64,000 bases of DNA from Natronogracilivirga saccharolytica (GTDB lineage: Bacteria; Bacteroidota; Rhodothermia; Balneolales; Natronogracilivirgulaceae). The notes under the pieces were generated by a model, which saw only the letters and a list, made by a program, of their open reading frames with translations, was not told where the DNA came from and made no database searches. A program made the translations under genes and the position numbers. Location: contig NZ_JAFIDN010000005.1 in the NCBI RefSeq assembly GCF_017921895.1, positions 1 through 64,000 of the forward strand, read 5' to 3'. Of the stretch, positions 43,160-52,591 are shown piece after piece; position 1 is the stretch's first letter, and each line of letters starts with the position of its first letter.

Positions 43160-44380
43160 TCACTCTGTAAGCCAGGAAAGCACATCGATGCCGTCCGGCT
43201 GCCAGTCTATCGGCGGCGCCTGCGCAACCGACAGCGGTTCCGGCCGGATTTCATCAACGCCACCGAGCGCAGCGGAAACGCCGGCATCATCCGGAAAATA
43301 CACGCTCTGCAGCTGCGGACCGAACCGCCGGGCCATCCGGATAAGCTCATTGTCATCCCCCTTCACCCAGCAGATGATCCCCTCACGACCCGTCATCTCC
43401 GGATCATCCACAACAATCTGCGTCCCGATGTCATGCACTTTTTTTCCCACGCTCCTGAGATAGCTGCGCCACCAGCGTACCACCGGCAGCCGCTCCCCTG
43501 CGGGGGGATTGTTCCTGAGAAATACTTTTGCCGCTTTCGAGAGCGGCTCAGCTGCGTCTTTAAGTTCCATATCCGACACCACGACCGCCACGGACCGGCA
43601 CCCGGCCCCCTCATAACGCAGCATCGCCTCAGCAAGGTCACTCCATACGGATGCCGAGCCGGTTTGTGCCTTTTGGATGCGGGCCATGGACAGCCGCGCA
43701 GTTCTGGGCAAAAAACGGGCATCCGGTCGGGCCAGATTCAGTTCACGGATTCGCTGACTGACCGTATCCACCGAAGCCTGAGAACCGGCAAACAGCACAT
43801 CATCAGCCTCCGCCGCCGGGAGGTTCTCCATATTCACCGCCCAGCCGCCGAATTGGCCGGGCAGCCGCTCCCGGAGAAGCCGCAGCAATCCGTCGAGAAG
43901 CCAGGGATCGTTTCGTGACAGTTTGCCATGGTAAATCCCGCCCGAAAGCAGCACGGCAATGACATCCTGCAGGCCCACCATCGGAAGGTTTCCGGCATGC
44001 AGGCAAAGAACCTTTTTTGCAGTCCCGCGCGGCGCATTGCGGAACTTCCGGTCCTGCTGAAGCTGCTGACCCTGTTGCTCCTGCTGCTGTTGTTGCTCCT
44101 GCTGCTGTTGTTGCTCCTGCTGCTGTTCCAGCTGATCCTGTTGATCCTGCTGTTCCTGCTGTTCCAGCCGCTCCAGCCGCTCCAGCCACTGCGTCAAAGC
44201 CGGTTCCGTCACCGTCTGCCGGATCTGCTCCACCATATGCAGCACATCATGACGCGGAAACAGCCCGTCCGCGACCGTGCTGTCGACAGACCTCTCCAGC
44301 AAATCGCCGTCATTGGCCAGCCAGGCCCGGACGCCATCGGCTATTTGTGATGCGCGGTTATGATTATCTGTCATGTGCAT
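43160..44380 (-). CDS. LuxC-like acyl-CoA/acyl-protein reductase
   Basis: A 406-residue protein of the LuxC family, which reduces activated fatty acids to aldehydes with NADPH. Matching features are VLCLHAGNLPMVGLQDVIAV (about 124-143), FGGWAVNMENLPAAEADDVL and GAGCRSVAVVV, where C261 is probably the catalytic cysteine. Residues about 70-110 are a glutamine-rich insert encoded by an 18-bp repeat (CTCCTGCTGCTGTTGTTG on the plus strand), unusual for the family. It lies 12 bases downstream of the LuxE-like gene. No luciferase (luxAB) is near, so the aldehyde serves another purpose. Confidence 0.85.
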   Translation of the reverse strand: MHMTDNHNRASQIADGVRAWLANDGDLLERSVDSTVADGLFPRHDVLHMVEQIRQTVTEPALTQWLERLERLEQQEQQDQQDQLEQQQEQQQQQEQQQQQEQQGQQLQQDRKFRNAPRGTAKKVLCLHAGNLPMVGLQDVIAVLLSGGIYHGKLSRNDPWLLDGLLRLLRERLPGQFGGWAVNMENLPAAEADDVLFAGSQASVDTVSQRIRELNLARPDARFLPRTARLSMARIQKAQTGSASVWSDLAEAMLRYEGAGCRSVAVVVSDMELKDAAEPLSKAAKVFLRNNPPAGERLPVVRWWRSYLRSVGKKVHDIGTQIVVDDPEMTGREGIICWVKGDDNELIRMARRFGPQLQSVYFPDDAGVSAALGGVDEIRPEPLSVAQAPPIDWQPDGIDVLSWLTE

Positions 44381-44392
44381 TTTCCGGTCCTG

Positions 44393-45505
44393 TCACTCCA
44401 TTAAAAAATTGCACCCGCGCAGCGCGGCATGATCCCACCGTCCGAGCACTTCAAAGGCACCGTCGCCATCCGCCACGCCGCGGTCCTGCGTCAGAAAAAA
44501 GGAGATGGAATGTACGTTGGCCAGATCCATCACCCCGATCAGCCCCTCTTCACCCGGAGGCTGCTCCTCCATGGGATTCCGGGGATTGCGGATGCTGATG
44601 CGAAGCCACGGCGGACACCGAAACCGTCCCTCGCCGGTGTCCCAGGCCTGACTGCACATTTCGGCCATGCCGTATTCGGAGTGGACCGATGATGCGGGCA
44701 GCCCGAACCCGTCCGCCAGCTGCCGGCGCAGCTCCTCTTTCGGCATCTCCCGGCGATGGGTCTTCATTCCGCCGGTCTCGACGACCACCGCATCGTGCGG
44801 AAGTGCGGCAGATCCCATGTCAATCAGATCCAGCAGCCCGAACGCCGCTCCGAACAGCATCACACGCCGGCCCCCTTTTTGTGCTTCGCGGATATCGTCA
44901 CCGGTCAGCGGACGATTCAACGGCAAAAAACAGCTCTTTCCGCTTGCATCCGACCTCACAAAATGGTCGATCATGGCAATCAGCGAAGATTGGGGATTGT
45001 CGCTGTATCCGGGCAGACAGGCCAGGATCGTAAACTCTGCCGGATCATAAAACAACGAAAATCCGCGGTAACACGATTCCTGATAAAGTGTCAGGTCGGC
45101 AATCTGATGGGTGCTCTGACGCGCGCCGGACGTGCCGCTGCTGCGGAACGTGACCTGCGGTTCGGACACATATCCGGCCCGGACCACCGCATCGCGGAAT
45201 ACCTGGATGGGAATCAGCGGAATTTCTGACGGAGACATTGCTCCGGAATTCTCCGAATCCGGATTCGTCTGTTGCCTTGCACCAGCCCCGGATTTCGCAT
45301 GCCAGGGATCCACCATTGCGGAATTGACAGCCCCCGGATTCGCCTGTTGCCCGGTTGCAGCTCCGGATTCGCTCAATTCCTCCACAAACTTCCGGTACTG
45401 CGGCTGGTGGGCGGCCTGATGCCGGAAAATAGCGTCCGCTTTTTCCCCGAACGGAATGTCCGTTTCGAACACATATCTGCGCCAGGATGCAAACGAGTGG
45501 TTCAT
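44393..45505 (-). CDS. LuxE-like acyl-protein synthetase
   Basis: A 370-residue protein of the LuxE family (ANL-type acyl activating enzymes). VTFRSSGTSGARQSTHQIAD (about 120) is the nucleotide-binding loop, VMLFGAAFGLLDLI lies near 215 and VHSEYGMAEMCSQAWDTGEG near 270. It would activate a fatty acid for the LuxC-like reductase encoded next. A low-complexity insert at about residues 40-90 contains two imperfect copies of a GAxxxQQxNPxxxNSxAM-like stretch, reflected in DNA repeats near 45259 and 45334. I chose ATG 45505 (MNHSFASWRRYVF). It follows the beta-propeller gene by 16 bases. Confidence 0.85.
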   Translation of the reverse strand: MNHSFASWRRYVFETDIPFGEKADAIFRHQAAHQPQYRKFVEELSESGAATGQQANPGAVNSAMVDPWHAKSGAGARQQTNPDSENSGAMSPSEIPLIPIQVFRDAVVRAGYVSEPQVTFRSSGTSGARQSTHQIADLTLYQESCYRGFSLFYDPAEFTILACLPGYSDNPQSSLIAMIDHFVRSDASGKSCFLPLNRPLTGDDIREAQKGGRRVMLFGAAFGLLDLIDMGSAALPHDAVVVETGGMKTHRREMPKEELRRQLADGFGLPASSVHSEYGMAEMCSQAWDTGEGRFRCPPWLRISIRNPRNPMEEQPPGEEGLIGVMDLANVHSISFFLTQDRGVADGDGAFEVLGRWDHAALRGCNFLME

Positions 45506-45521
45506 CGTCACAAATCGGGGG

Positions 45522-46379
45522 TTACTGTTCCATTGGGATACGGACCAGGCTCTGTGAACTGAGCAGATAGACATGTCCGGCCAGCAGCTCGAAACTTCTC
45601 CAGTTTTGCCCGCGGCCTCGGGCCTCCGGAAGGCCGATCGATTTCATCACATCACCGGTTCCGTCCAGCCGGAAAACGTGTTCCGTCCCGAGCATCCAGA
45701 GCTCTCCGCGTCTGGACCGGATGGATGTCACCGGCTCGGGAGTATAGATGAATCCGAGATACGATCCGCCGGAACTGAAACGGTGCAGCAGTTCGCCGCG
45801 CCTGCCGGCCACCCATAGCTCTTCATCGATCACCGCCATTGAAACGGGCCTGATCCGTTCCTCTTCGCTGAACAGGTCGAAATCCAGATCATACTGCCCG
45901 TTGCTGTCAAACCGGTAGACCACATTGCGTTCATCATCATAAAAGTAGAACCTGCCGATGGGGTCGGCGCTGATCAGTACCGGGCGATAGCTGGAGCCGA
46001 GGCCGGCACGGCGAGGGAGTCCGACAGTGGACAGATACTGCAGACGGCGGTCAAAGACCTGGATCCGCCGGTTATCGCGGTCGGCGACATAAATTTTTAG
46101 TTCGTTGGTCGGGTCGATGGCGACCGGCGTATCGAACTGATAGTCACCGCTGCCCAGGCGTCCGATCGAATCGCGCCGAACCCCTTCGTGATTAAGCTTG
46201 AGTATGCGGTTTTTGCCGGTTTCCACGACAAACAGATTGCCCAGTGTGGATGCGCGGACACTTCTGGCATCTTCAAGCGCGTCAAGCAGCACGGCGGGCC
46301 TTTCAGCAGGCCGGGCATTTGTGAACCCCGAAATGAAGATGAGGGCTGAAAAAATGAAGAGAAAATTTAAAATAATCAC
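45522..46379 (-). CDS. Secreted NHL/6-bladed beta-propeller protein
   Basis: A 285-residue protein with a hydrophobic signal sequence (MIILNFLFIFSALIFISGF) and about five to six blade-like repeats (GNLFVVETGKNRILKLN, LKIYVADRDNRRIQVFD, GRFYFYDDERNVVYRFD). Such propellers mediate binding; no catalytic residues are evident. The start is GTG 46379. It is directly ahead of the luxE-luxC-like genes, so a role with the lipid aldehyde pathway is conceivable but unsupported by sequence. Confidence 0.8.
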   Translation of the reverse strand: MIILNFLFIFSALIFISGFTNARPAERPAVLLDALEDARSVRASTLGNLFVVETGKNRILKLNHEGVRRDSIGRLGSGDYQFDTPVAIDPTNELKIYVADRDNRRIQVFDRRLQYLSTVGLPRRAGLGSSYRPVLISADPIGRFYFYDDERNVVYRFDSNGQYDLDFDLFSEEERIRPVSMAVIDEELWVAGRRGELLHRFSSGGSYLGFIYTPEPVTSIRSRRGELWMLGTEHVFRLDGTGDVMKSIGLPEARGRGQNWRSFELLAGHVYLLSSQSLVRIPMEQ

Positions 46380-46402
46380 TCAGTCACCTTTTGATATCAC
46401 CC

Positions 46403-46588
46403 TTATCTTTGCCATGAATGCATTCGACGTTTCATCTCTTCATCTGATATAACTCGTCCTTCGCGAGCATCTTCAATCCCTCTCTCAATCATGTTTACAA
46501 ATGCAAGTTCTCTGAGGATGTCATTATAAGAAGCATTCTCAGGCTGCGACTCAATGATTTTTTTCATTTTCATTTTTACTTCAGACAT
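46403..46588 (-). CDS. Orphan antitoxin-like small protein
   Basis: A 61-residue protein. MKKIIESQPENASYNDILRE followed by a helix and GRVISDEEMKRRMHSW matches short antitoxins that accompany RelE/ParE-type toxins in Bacteroidota, where the C-terminal segment wraps the toxin. No toxin gene follows: the next start on this strand, 23 bases downstream, is the beta-propeller. It is therefore an orphan or a solitary remnant. Its composition is more AT-rich than its neighbours. Confidence 0.7.
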   Translation of the reverse strand: MSEVKMKMKKIIESQPENASYNDILRELAFVNMIERGIEDAREGRVISDEEMKRRMHSWQR

Positions 46589-46735
46589 AAGCCGGCAAAG
46601 AGTTATGGGTGATTAAAAAATCAAAAAAAGTGATTGAATTGGATTTGATTATATACTTAAGACGACAATGCTGCAGATTTTCGTATTGATAAACTTTTTT
46701 ATCGTGGTATACATTTTTTGGCATGGTACCCCAAC

Positions 46736-48046
46736 CTACCGGTTAAGCCCCTTCTTCCCGATATCACGCCGGTAATACGCGCCGTCAAAGCTGATTTTTT
46801 CCACCTCCTTATAGCACCGGGATATGGCCCGCGTCAGATCCGGACCGGCGGCGACCACGCTCAGAACCCGTCCGCCGTTGGTCAGCAGCCGCCCGCCTTC
46901 CTCACGCGTACCGCTTTGGAATACCAGCGCATCTTCTGATACCTGCCCGATGCCGCTGATCTCCTTTCCTTTTTCGTAGGCGCCCGGATATCCGCCTGAT
47001 GCCATCACCACACAGCAGTAGTGATCGCGGGACATCCTTACCTCCGTCTCTTCCAGCTCAAAATTGACCGTCGCCAGCATCACTTCCAGCAGATCCGACT
47101 CCATTGCCGGCAGAAGCGCCTGACACTCCGGATCGCCGAAACGACAGTTGTACTCGACCACTTTCGGCCCCTCTTCTGTGATCATCAGCCCGAGGTAAAG
47201 CACCCCTCGGTAGGCATGTCCCTCCAGCTGCATCGCCCCGAGGGTCGGATACAGAATGGTATCCTCCACCAGCTTCAGTACGTAATCATCGACAACCGGA
47301 GCCGGAGCATAGGCGCCCATCCCGCCGGTGTTCAGGCCGGTGTCCCCCTCGCCGATGCGCTTGTGATCCTGGGCGGACAGCAGCAGCCGGGCATTTCGGC
47401 CATCGGTAATTGCAAAAACCGAGGCCTCCTCGCCCACCATGAACTCCTCAATAATCAGCCTGTCCGCAGCTTTCCGCAGCGAGGCATCTTCCCGTATCAG
47501 CCGGATGTGCTCCGCGGCCTCTTCGGCATCCGAGGAGATGAACACACCCTTGCCGGCAGCGAGGCCGTCCGCCTTGATGACGGCAGGCCATCTGCCATTA
47601 TCATACTTCAGCCAGGCTTCAGCGTCATCGAGCGCCGTTTCACCGGTGAATTCGATCGACTCGGCCGTCGGGATTTTGTACTTGTGCATCAGCCACTTGG
47701 CAAAGGTCTTGCTTCCCTCCAGCCGGGCGGCTCCTTTGGACGGACCGAACACTTTGCAGCCGCGCGCTTCCAGAAAATCGGTGATGCCGTCCACCAGCGG
47801 CTGCTCGGGCCCGACCACCGTCAGTCCGATCTGTTTCTCGCCGACGAGCGCTGCGACGGCTTCAAAGTAGGAAGCCGTGTCGCTGAAATCCCCGGGGGAC
47901 AGCGGAATATTTTCGCCCAGAGCGGCTGTTCCGGGGTTACCCGGGGCGATGAAGAGGTTTTCAAGCAGCGGAGACCGGCTGAGGGACCATGCCAGGGCAT
48001 GCTCCCTCCCTCCGGAACCGATGATCAGGACATTGTGCCGGGCCAT
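46736..48046 (-). CDS. purD: Phosphoribosylamine-glycine ligase
   Basis: A 436-residue GAR synthetase of the ATP-grasp superfamily: NVLIIGSGGREHALAWSLSR (N-domain), FAPGNPGTA-type loop, PAVIKADGLAAGKGVFIS (ATP-grasp), EEFMVGEEASVFAITDG and LNTGGMGAYAPAP. It performs the second step of purine synthesis. It begins 20 bases after the tpiA stop and is the last gene of the gatB-lipoprotein-tpiA-purD run. Confidence 0.97.
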   Translation of the reverse strand: MARHNVLIIGSGGREHALAWSLSRSPLLENLFIAPGNPGTAALGENIPLSPGDFSDTASYFEAVAALVGEKQIGLTVVGPEQPLVDGITDFLEARGCKVFGPSKGAARLEGSKTFAKWLMHKYKIPTAESIEFTGETALDDAEAWLKYDNGRWPAVIKADGLAAGKGVFISSDAEEAAEHIRLIREDASLRKAADRLIIEEFMVGEEASVFAITDGRNARLLLSAQDHKRIGEGDTGLNTGGMGAYAPAPVVDDYVLKLVEDTILYPTLGAMQLEGHAYRGVLYLGLMITEEGPKVVEYNCRFGDPECQALLPAMESDLLEVMLATVNFELEETEVRMSRDHYCCVVMASGGYPGAYEKGKEISGIGQVSEDALVFQSGTREEGGRLLTNGGRVLSVVAAGPDLTRAISRCYKEVEKISFDGAYYRRDIGKKGLNR

Positions 48047-48066
48047 AAATCAGTTTTTTAAGTGGA

Positions 48067-48843
48067 TTACTTCTGCTCAGCCGCGATGGCCACCAGTTTG
48101 GCGAAGTCGGCAGGTTTGAGGCTGGCACCGCCGATCAGCCCGCCGTCGACATCCGGCTTCTGAAGCAGCTCACCGGCATTGGCAGGTTTCATGCTTCCGC
48201 CATAAAGGATAAGCACTGTGTCTGCTGCCTCTTTGCCGAACAATTTTGCAAGCTCATCGCGAATAAATGCATGCATCTCCTGAGCCTGTTCCGGAGAGGC
48301 CGTTTCGCCGGTTCCGATGGCCCAGACCGGCTCATAAGCAATAACCACTTTCTCCAGCTCCGATGCCGAAAGTCCTTCAAGCGATCCTGCGGTCTGGGTT
48401 TTGACCACGTCGAAATGACGGTTCTGCTTGCGCTCATCCAGCACTTCACCGACGCAGACGATGGGGGTAATACCAGCTAACAGCGCCTTTTTGACTTTCT
48501 TGTTGATGATCGCATCGTCTTCACCGAAGTATTCGCGGCGCTCGGAGTGGCCCAGAATCACATAATCGCACCCGACTTCGGTAAGCATGCTGGTGCTGAT
48601 TTCCCCGGTGAACGCACCGTTGTCTTCAAAATGGACGTTTTGTGCTCCGATTTTTACGGCGCTGGCAGACTTGCGGGAATCGAAAGCCGTTGCGAGCGAT
48701 ACAAAAGGAGGACAAACGGCAGCTATCACACCGTCAATCTGCTTTTGGGATTCCGCATCCAGCTGCTCAAAAAAGTCAGCCGTGTCATTCGGACCCATAT
48801 TCATCTTCCAGTTGCCGGCAATAAGGATTGATCTTGTACTCAT
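48067..48843 (-). CDS. tpiA: Triosephosphate isomerase
   Basis: A 258-residue TIM barrel with AGNWKMN (residues 9-15, catalytic Lys), VILGHSERREYFGEDD (His), VIAYEPVWAIGTGETASPEQ (Glu) and LILYGGSMKPANA (phosphate loop). It interconverts dihydroxyacetone phosphate and glyceraldehyde 3-phosphate. Its ATG overlaps the stop of the upstream lipoprotein gene (ATGA), and purD follows at 20 bases. Confidence 0.97.
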   Translation of the reverse strand: MSTRSILIAGNWKMNMGPNDTADFFEQLDAESQKQIDGVIAAVCPPFVSLATAFDSRKSASAVKIGAQNVHFEDNGAFTGEISTSMLTEVGCDYVILGHSERREYFGEDDAIINKKVKKALLAGITPIVCVGEVLDERKQNRHFDVVKTQTAGSLEGLSASELEKVVIAYEPVWAIGTGETASPEQAQEMHAFIRDELAKLFGKEAADTVLILYGGSMKPANAGELLQKPDVDGGLIGGASLKPADFAKLVAIAAEQK

Positions 48844-50405
48844 AATATTTCTCCGTTGGTTAGTAATCTGTTGATTTGTATAAATAATTCGTTCACGCTG
48901 TGTCCGTGCAGTTTACGGACGATCCGGCCGTCACTGTCAAGCAGGAACCGCACCGGTTTGTCATAAATGTTCCACCGCTCTTCCAGGTCCGATGCGGCAT
49001 ACGCCCCGGCGCGGGCCACGGGCCAGTCCTGTCCGCGGTCATTGAAAAAAGCCCCGACGGTCACCGGGTTTTCCTCGACGGGAATGGTCAGAAACCGGAT
49101 TCCCTCGTCCTGAAAAATCATGTAATATGTGCGGAGCTGATTGTAGCTTGCCTGATAGCCGCGGTCGGTCAGGCTGACCACCTCAATCATTGCCGGTGAC
49201 CCGCGCAGCTCCTCCGGACCGATCGGCTGGGCCGGAAGCGCGCCAAAGTCGCCGAGCGGATCCGCACCGGGCAGGTCAAACGCATGAAACACATCCCCGC
49301 CCGTCAGCGACAGAAAATCCATCCGGAAATCGGGGATCGGATCGCCCGATGCCAGATGATCCACATCGTACCGGATCACATCAAGCCACCGTTCGGCATC
49401 GGGATCACCCTCAAAAGCCTGTTCATAATCACGCATGCGTGACCGCGCTTCTTCGGTCCGCGCACTGTCGTAAAGCACCTCAATCCGGTTCTGCGCAATC
49501 CGCCGGCGCGTCTGCTGCGATTCGGTGGCTGCTTCCAGAGAATCCAGCCACGCCAGCCCTGCATCCAGTCCGTAGCGCTGCATTTCCGTCACAAAACCGA
49601 ACCGCGCCGCAAGCAGCCGGATCCACTCATCGTCGCCGTGCTCGCGCAGCCGGCGCATCAGCTTGTCCGGATTTGCCTCCTGAAGCATTTGCAGCGACTC
49701 CCTGGCCGCCACATTGGCTGCCACCGTGCCGGTGTTTTCTTCATAAACCTGCCAGAAAATGTCGCTCCAGTTCTCCAGCACATCGGGAATGGTGTCCTGC
49801 GGAATGCCTCCGGCCGCGGCAATCTGCACAATGCGGTTGTACTGCCGCTCAAGGCGGTTCAGCGTACGCATTGCATCATTTTCTGTGGATGCGATGTGCG
49901 CCTGCCCGGAAAAATGCGGCAACATCCCTTCGATGCGGACCGTGTCCTGCGGGCCGAGCACAACCGTGGTATCATCCAGACGGTTGTCACTGCGATGCAC
50001 CTCCAGCAGATAAATGTCCGGCGTTGTGAAACGCGCCGTTCCTTCAAACCGGCCGTCCTGCTCCGTTGTCGAGCGGAACAGCGTATCGGGTCCGGCGGAC
50101 GGATCCAGAACCATCAGCGTAATGCCGCCGTAATCGCCGGTCGGATCAAGGGCTTCATCGACCGTCACCCTGCCATGAATGCGGGCCTCATGCTGTTCTG
50201 GCTGATCCGCGGCCACCTCCGCCCCCTGCTCCGTGTCATCGGACCGCCCGCAGCTCCACACTGCCGCCGATGAAAGCAGTACAGCGGCGAGCAGCAGCAT
50301 CCCGGCGCCCCGGCCCGAACAGGTTCGGCCGTCCACCGCACTGCCGTCCGTCACGCTTCCGCGGTCCGACCGGTTTTTGCTGTCCGGAGAATCACTCATA
50401 ATCAC
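48840..50405 (-). CDS. Lipoprotein with C-terminal thioredoxin-like fold lacking CxxC
   Basis: A 521-residue protein. A long hydrophilic N-terminus is followed by a lipoprotein signal (MLLLAAVLLSSAAVWSC, about 36-52), a carboxypeptidase-regulatory or DUF4369-like domain (about 70-170), a helical middle (180-370) and a TlpA-like C-terminal domain (about 375-515). In that last domain the CxxC position (after SPAMIEVVSLTDRGYQASYN) has no cysteines, so redox activity is unlikely. The first in-frame ATG overlaps the gatB end by 14 bases (50405) and a second is at 50399. Its stop overlaps the tpiA start. Confidence 0.75.
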   Translation of the reverse strand: MIMSDSPDSKNRSDRGSVTDGSAVDGRTCSGRGAGMLLLAAVLLSSAAVWSCGRSDDTEQGAEVAADQPEQHEARIHGRVTVDEALDPTGDYGGITLMVLDPSAGPDTLFRSTTEQDGRFEGTARFTTPDIYLLEVHRSDNRLDDTTVVLGPQDTVRIEGMLPHFSGQAHIASTENDAMRTLNRLERQYNRIVQIAAAGGIPQDTIPDVLENWSDIFWQVYEENTGTVAANVAARESLQMLQEANPDKLMRRLREHGDDEWIRLLAARFGFVTEMQRYGLDAGLAWLDSLEAATESQQTRRRIAQNRIEVLYDSARTEEARSRMRDYEQAFEGDPDAERWLDVIRYDVDHLASGDPIPDFRMDFLSLTGGDVFHAFDLPGADPLGDFGALPAQPIGPEELRGSPAMIEVVSLTDRGYQASYNQLRTYYMIFQDEGIRFLTIPVEENPVTVGAFFNDRGQDWPVARAGAYAASDLEERWNIYDKPVRFLLDSDGRIVRKLHGHSVNELFIQINRLLTNGEIL

Positions 50406-51843
50406 TGATCTTTTTCTGAATCATTTCACGCACCATGCCCGGATTGGCCTTGCCCCGGGACTGTTTCATAACCTGGCCGATGAAAAATCCGATCAGCCCC
50501 TGTTTCCCGCCAAGGTACCGCTTGACCTCTTCCGGATTGTCCTGCAGCACCTGATCCACGATCGGATCCAGAAAGCCGGTATCGGATACCTGCAGCAGAT
50601 TCTTCTCGCCGGCCAGCGTTTCGGCATCCTTGTCGGAGTCAAGCATCGCATCCAGCAATGTCTGCATCGCCGATGAGCTGATTTTATCGTCTTCACGCAG
50701 GCGGATCAGCCCGGCCAGCCGCTCCGGTCCGACCGGAAATTCGGCAATGGATATCCCCCGCTCGTTCATCACCCGGCGCAATTCGGTGATGATCAGGTTG
50801 GCCGCGGGCTTCGCAGGCACACCCTGCTCCAGCACCGCTTCGAAAAAATCGGCCAGCGGACGATCCTCGGTCAGTACCGCCGCATCAAAATCGGACAATT
50901 TGTACTCCGACATATAGCGCTTGCGCCGCGCTTCCGGCAGTTCGGGGATCTCCAGGCGGATCTCCTCGAGCATCTCCTCGCTCACCACCACCGGCGGGAT
51001 GTCCGGCTCGGGGAAATAGCGGTAATCGTGCGCTTCCTCTTTTGTGCGCATCTGCCGGGTCTTCATGTCGTTCGGATCCCACAGCAGCGTCTGCTGTACG
51101 ACCTCCCCGCCCGAGCGCACCACTTCTTTCTGCCGCTCAACCTCATACGCCAGCGCCCGTTCCACATTCCGGAACGAGTTGAGATTTTTGATCTCGGTCC
51201 GCGTCGAAAACTCTTTTTGTCCGGCCGGGCGGATGGAGACGTTGGCATCGCACCGCAGGCTGCCCTCCTCCATGTTGCCGTCGCAGACCCCCAGATAGCG
51301 CACCATCTGCCATATCTTGCGCATATACGCCCCTGCCTCTTCAGGCGACCGGATGTCCGGCTCGGATACAATCTCCAGCAGCGGGGTACCGGCACGGTTG
51401 AGGTCGATGAGCGTGTTGTGCGGATCCTGGTCGTGAATCGACTTCCCGGCATCTTCTTCCATGTGTATGCGGGTCAGCCCGATGCGCCGGGTGCTGCCGT
51501 CCTCGAGCTCCACATCCAGATGTCCGTCATAACAAATCGGCGTCTCGAACTGCGAGATCTGATACCCCTTGGGCATGTCGGGATAAAAATAGTTCTTGCG
51601 TGCGAAGATCGACTTCCGCGCGATGCTGCAGTTGGTCGCCAGCCCGAGCCGCACGGCATAGCGTATCAGATTTTCATTGGGGACCGGAAGCGTACCCGGA
51701 TGGCCCAGGCACAGCGGCGTTACATTGGTGTTGGGAGCCGATCCGAACCGGTTCGATACCGCGGCGAAAGCTTTGGACTCGGAGAGCAGCTGGGCATGGA
51801 CCTCAAGGCCGATCACCGTTTCAAATTGCGTATCTTCGCTCAT
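50392..51843 (-). CDS. gatB: Asp-tRNA(Asn)/Glu-tRNA(Gln) amidotransferase subunit B
   Basis: A 483-residue GatB. Signatures are FETVIGLEVHAQLLSESKAF at the start, LPVPNENLIRYAVRLGLATN, YFYPDMPKGYQISQFETPIC (the PET112 motif), and a C-terminal GatB/YqeY domain. The enzyme amidates misacylated Glu-tRNA(Gln) or Asp-tRNA(Asn) together with GatA and GatC, which are not in the window. It is the first gene of the operon with the lipoprotein, tpiA and purD. Confidence 0.97.
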   Translation of the reverse strand: MSEDTQFETVIGLEVHAQLLSESKAFAAVSNRFGSAPNTNVTPLCLGHPGTLPVPNENLIRYAVRLGLATNCSIARKSIFARKNYFYPDMPKGYQISQFETPICYDGHLDVELEDGSTRRIGLTRIHMEEDAGKSIHDQDPHNTLIDLNRAGTPLLEIVSEPDIRSPEEAGAYMRKIWQMVRYLGVCDGNMEEGSLRCDANVSIRPAGQKEFSTRTEIKNLNSFRNVERALAYEVERQKEVVRSGGEVVQQTLLWDPNDMKTRQMRTKEEAHDYRYFPEPDIPPVVVSEEMLEEIRLEIPELPEARRKRYMSEYKLSDFDAAVLTEDRPLADFFEAVLEQGVPAKPAANLIITELRRVMNERGISIAEFPVGPERLAGLIRLREDDKISSSAMQTLLDAMLDSDKDAETLAGEKNLLQVSDTGFLDPIVDQVLQDNPEEVKRYLGGKQGLIGFFIGQVMKQSRGKANPGMVREMIQKKISDYE

Positions 51844-52076
51844 AAATTGGAGTCAGAAAATTTTCGGTTAGCTGATCATTTCCGGACAAAACGGCGGCCG
51901 GAGTGCAACCGGGCACCCGTCATTCAATCCGCTCCGGGAACAGCGGAACAAAATACAAATTTTCTGACTACTTGGGCAGGCCAATTATCAGACGGTGCAA
52001 TGCATTTGCGGTCTGACCGGATATGTGGACACCCGCGTAACGGCCGGCACCCGTTCATCCGCCTCGCGTTTTCGGT

Positions 52077-52523
52077 TCATTTGAGACTTATATATTCCCT
52101 GCGGATCTGCACATGGCTGCCGTCATAATTGTACACGTTTTCAAAACCCTCCTCAAGCAGAATGCGTGATGCGGTACGGCTCCGGTTTCCCGAATTGCAG
52201 TAGACGAGATAATCCGCATCGGGGTCCAGCTCCCGGATTTGTTCGCGGAAATTCGGTGCCTGCAAGTTGATCAGCTCGGCGCTTTCGACATAACCGTTCT
52301 GCCACTCCGGCGGAGTCCGCACATCCAGGATAATCACATTGCGGTCCGACTTTTCACTGAGAAACGCCTCCAGTCCGCCCGGATCAATATCGGAAAAACC
52401 AGCCTGCCGGGCATCCGATGTGCAGAACGGCAGCAAAAAAAGCAGACCGATCAGGGCTGCGTTGCGGAATACATTGCGGATAAGCATTTTTTGGGCGAAA
52501 TCGGTGCGGTTGGAGTTGCTCAT
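52077..52523 (-). CDS. Rhodanese-domain lipoprotein
   Basis: A 148-residue protein with a probable lipoprotein signal (RNAALIGLLFLLPFCTSD) and one rhodanese domain (about 45-145): ILDVRTPPEWQNGYVESAEL and the active loop YLVYCNSGNRSRTASRILLE with the catalytic cysteine. It would act in the periplasm on sulfur transfer or as a sulfane-sulfur sensor; the partner is unknown. An alternative start is ATG 52487. It is separate from gatB (233 bp) and from aguA (68 bp). Confidence 0.87.
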   Translation of the reverse strand: MSNSNRTDFAQKMLIRNVFRNAALIGLLFLLPFCTSDARQAGFSDIDPGGLEAFLSEKSDRNVIILDVRTPPEWQNGYVESAELINLQAPNFREQIRELDPDADYLVYCNSGNRSRTASRILLEEGFENVYNYDGSHVQIRREYISLK

Positions 52524-52591
52524 GAGAAAAGCCGGTATGTCATTTATAGTTAATAGACTGCATTATAACGTTGCCGGGTATGATAATCGTT

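Noticed and set aside
43160-45505. Bioluminescence operon
   Set aside because: No luciferase or luxD-like gene in the window; LuxC/LuxE homologues are common without light emission.
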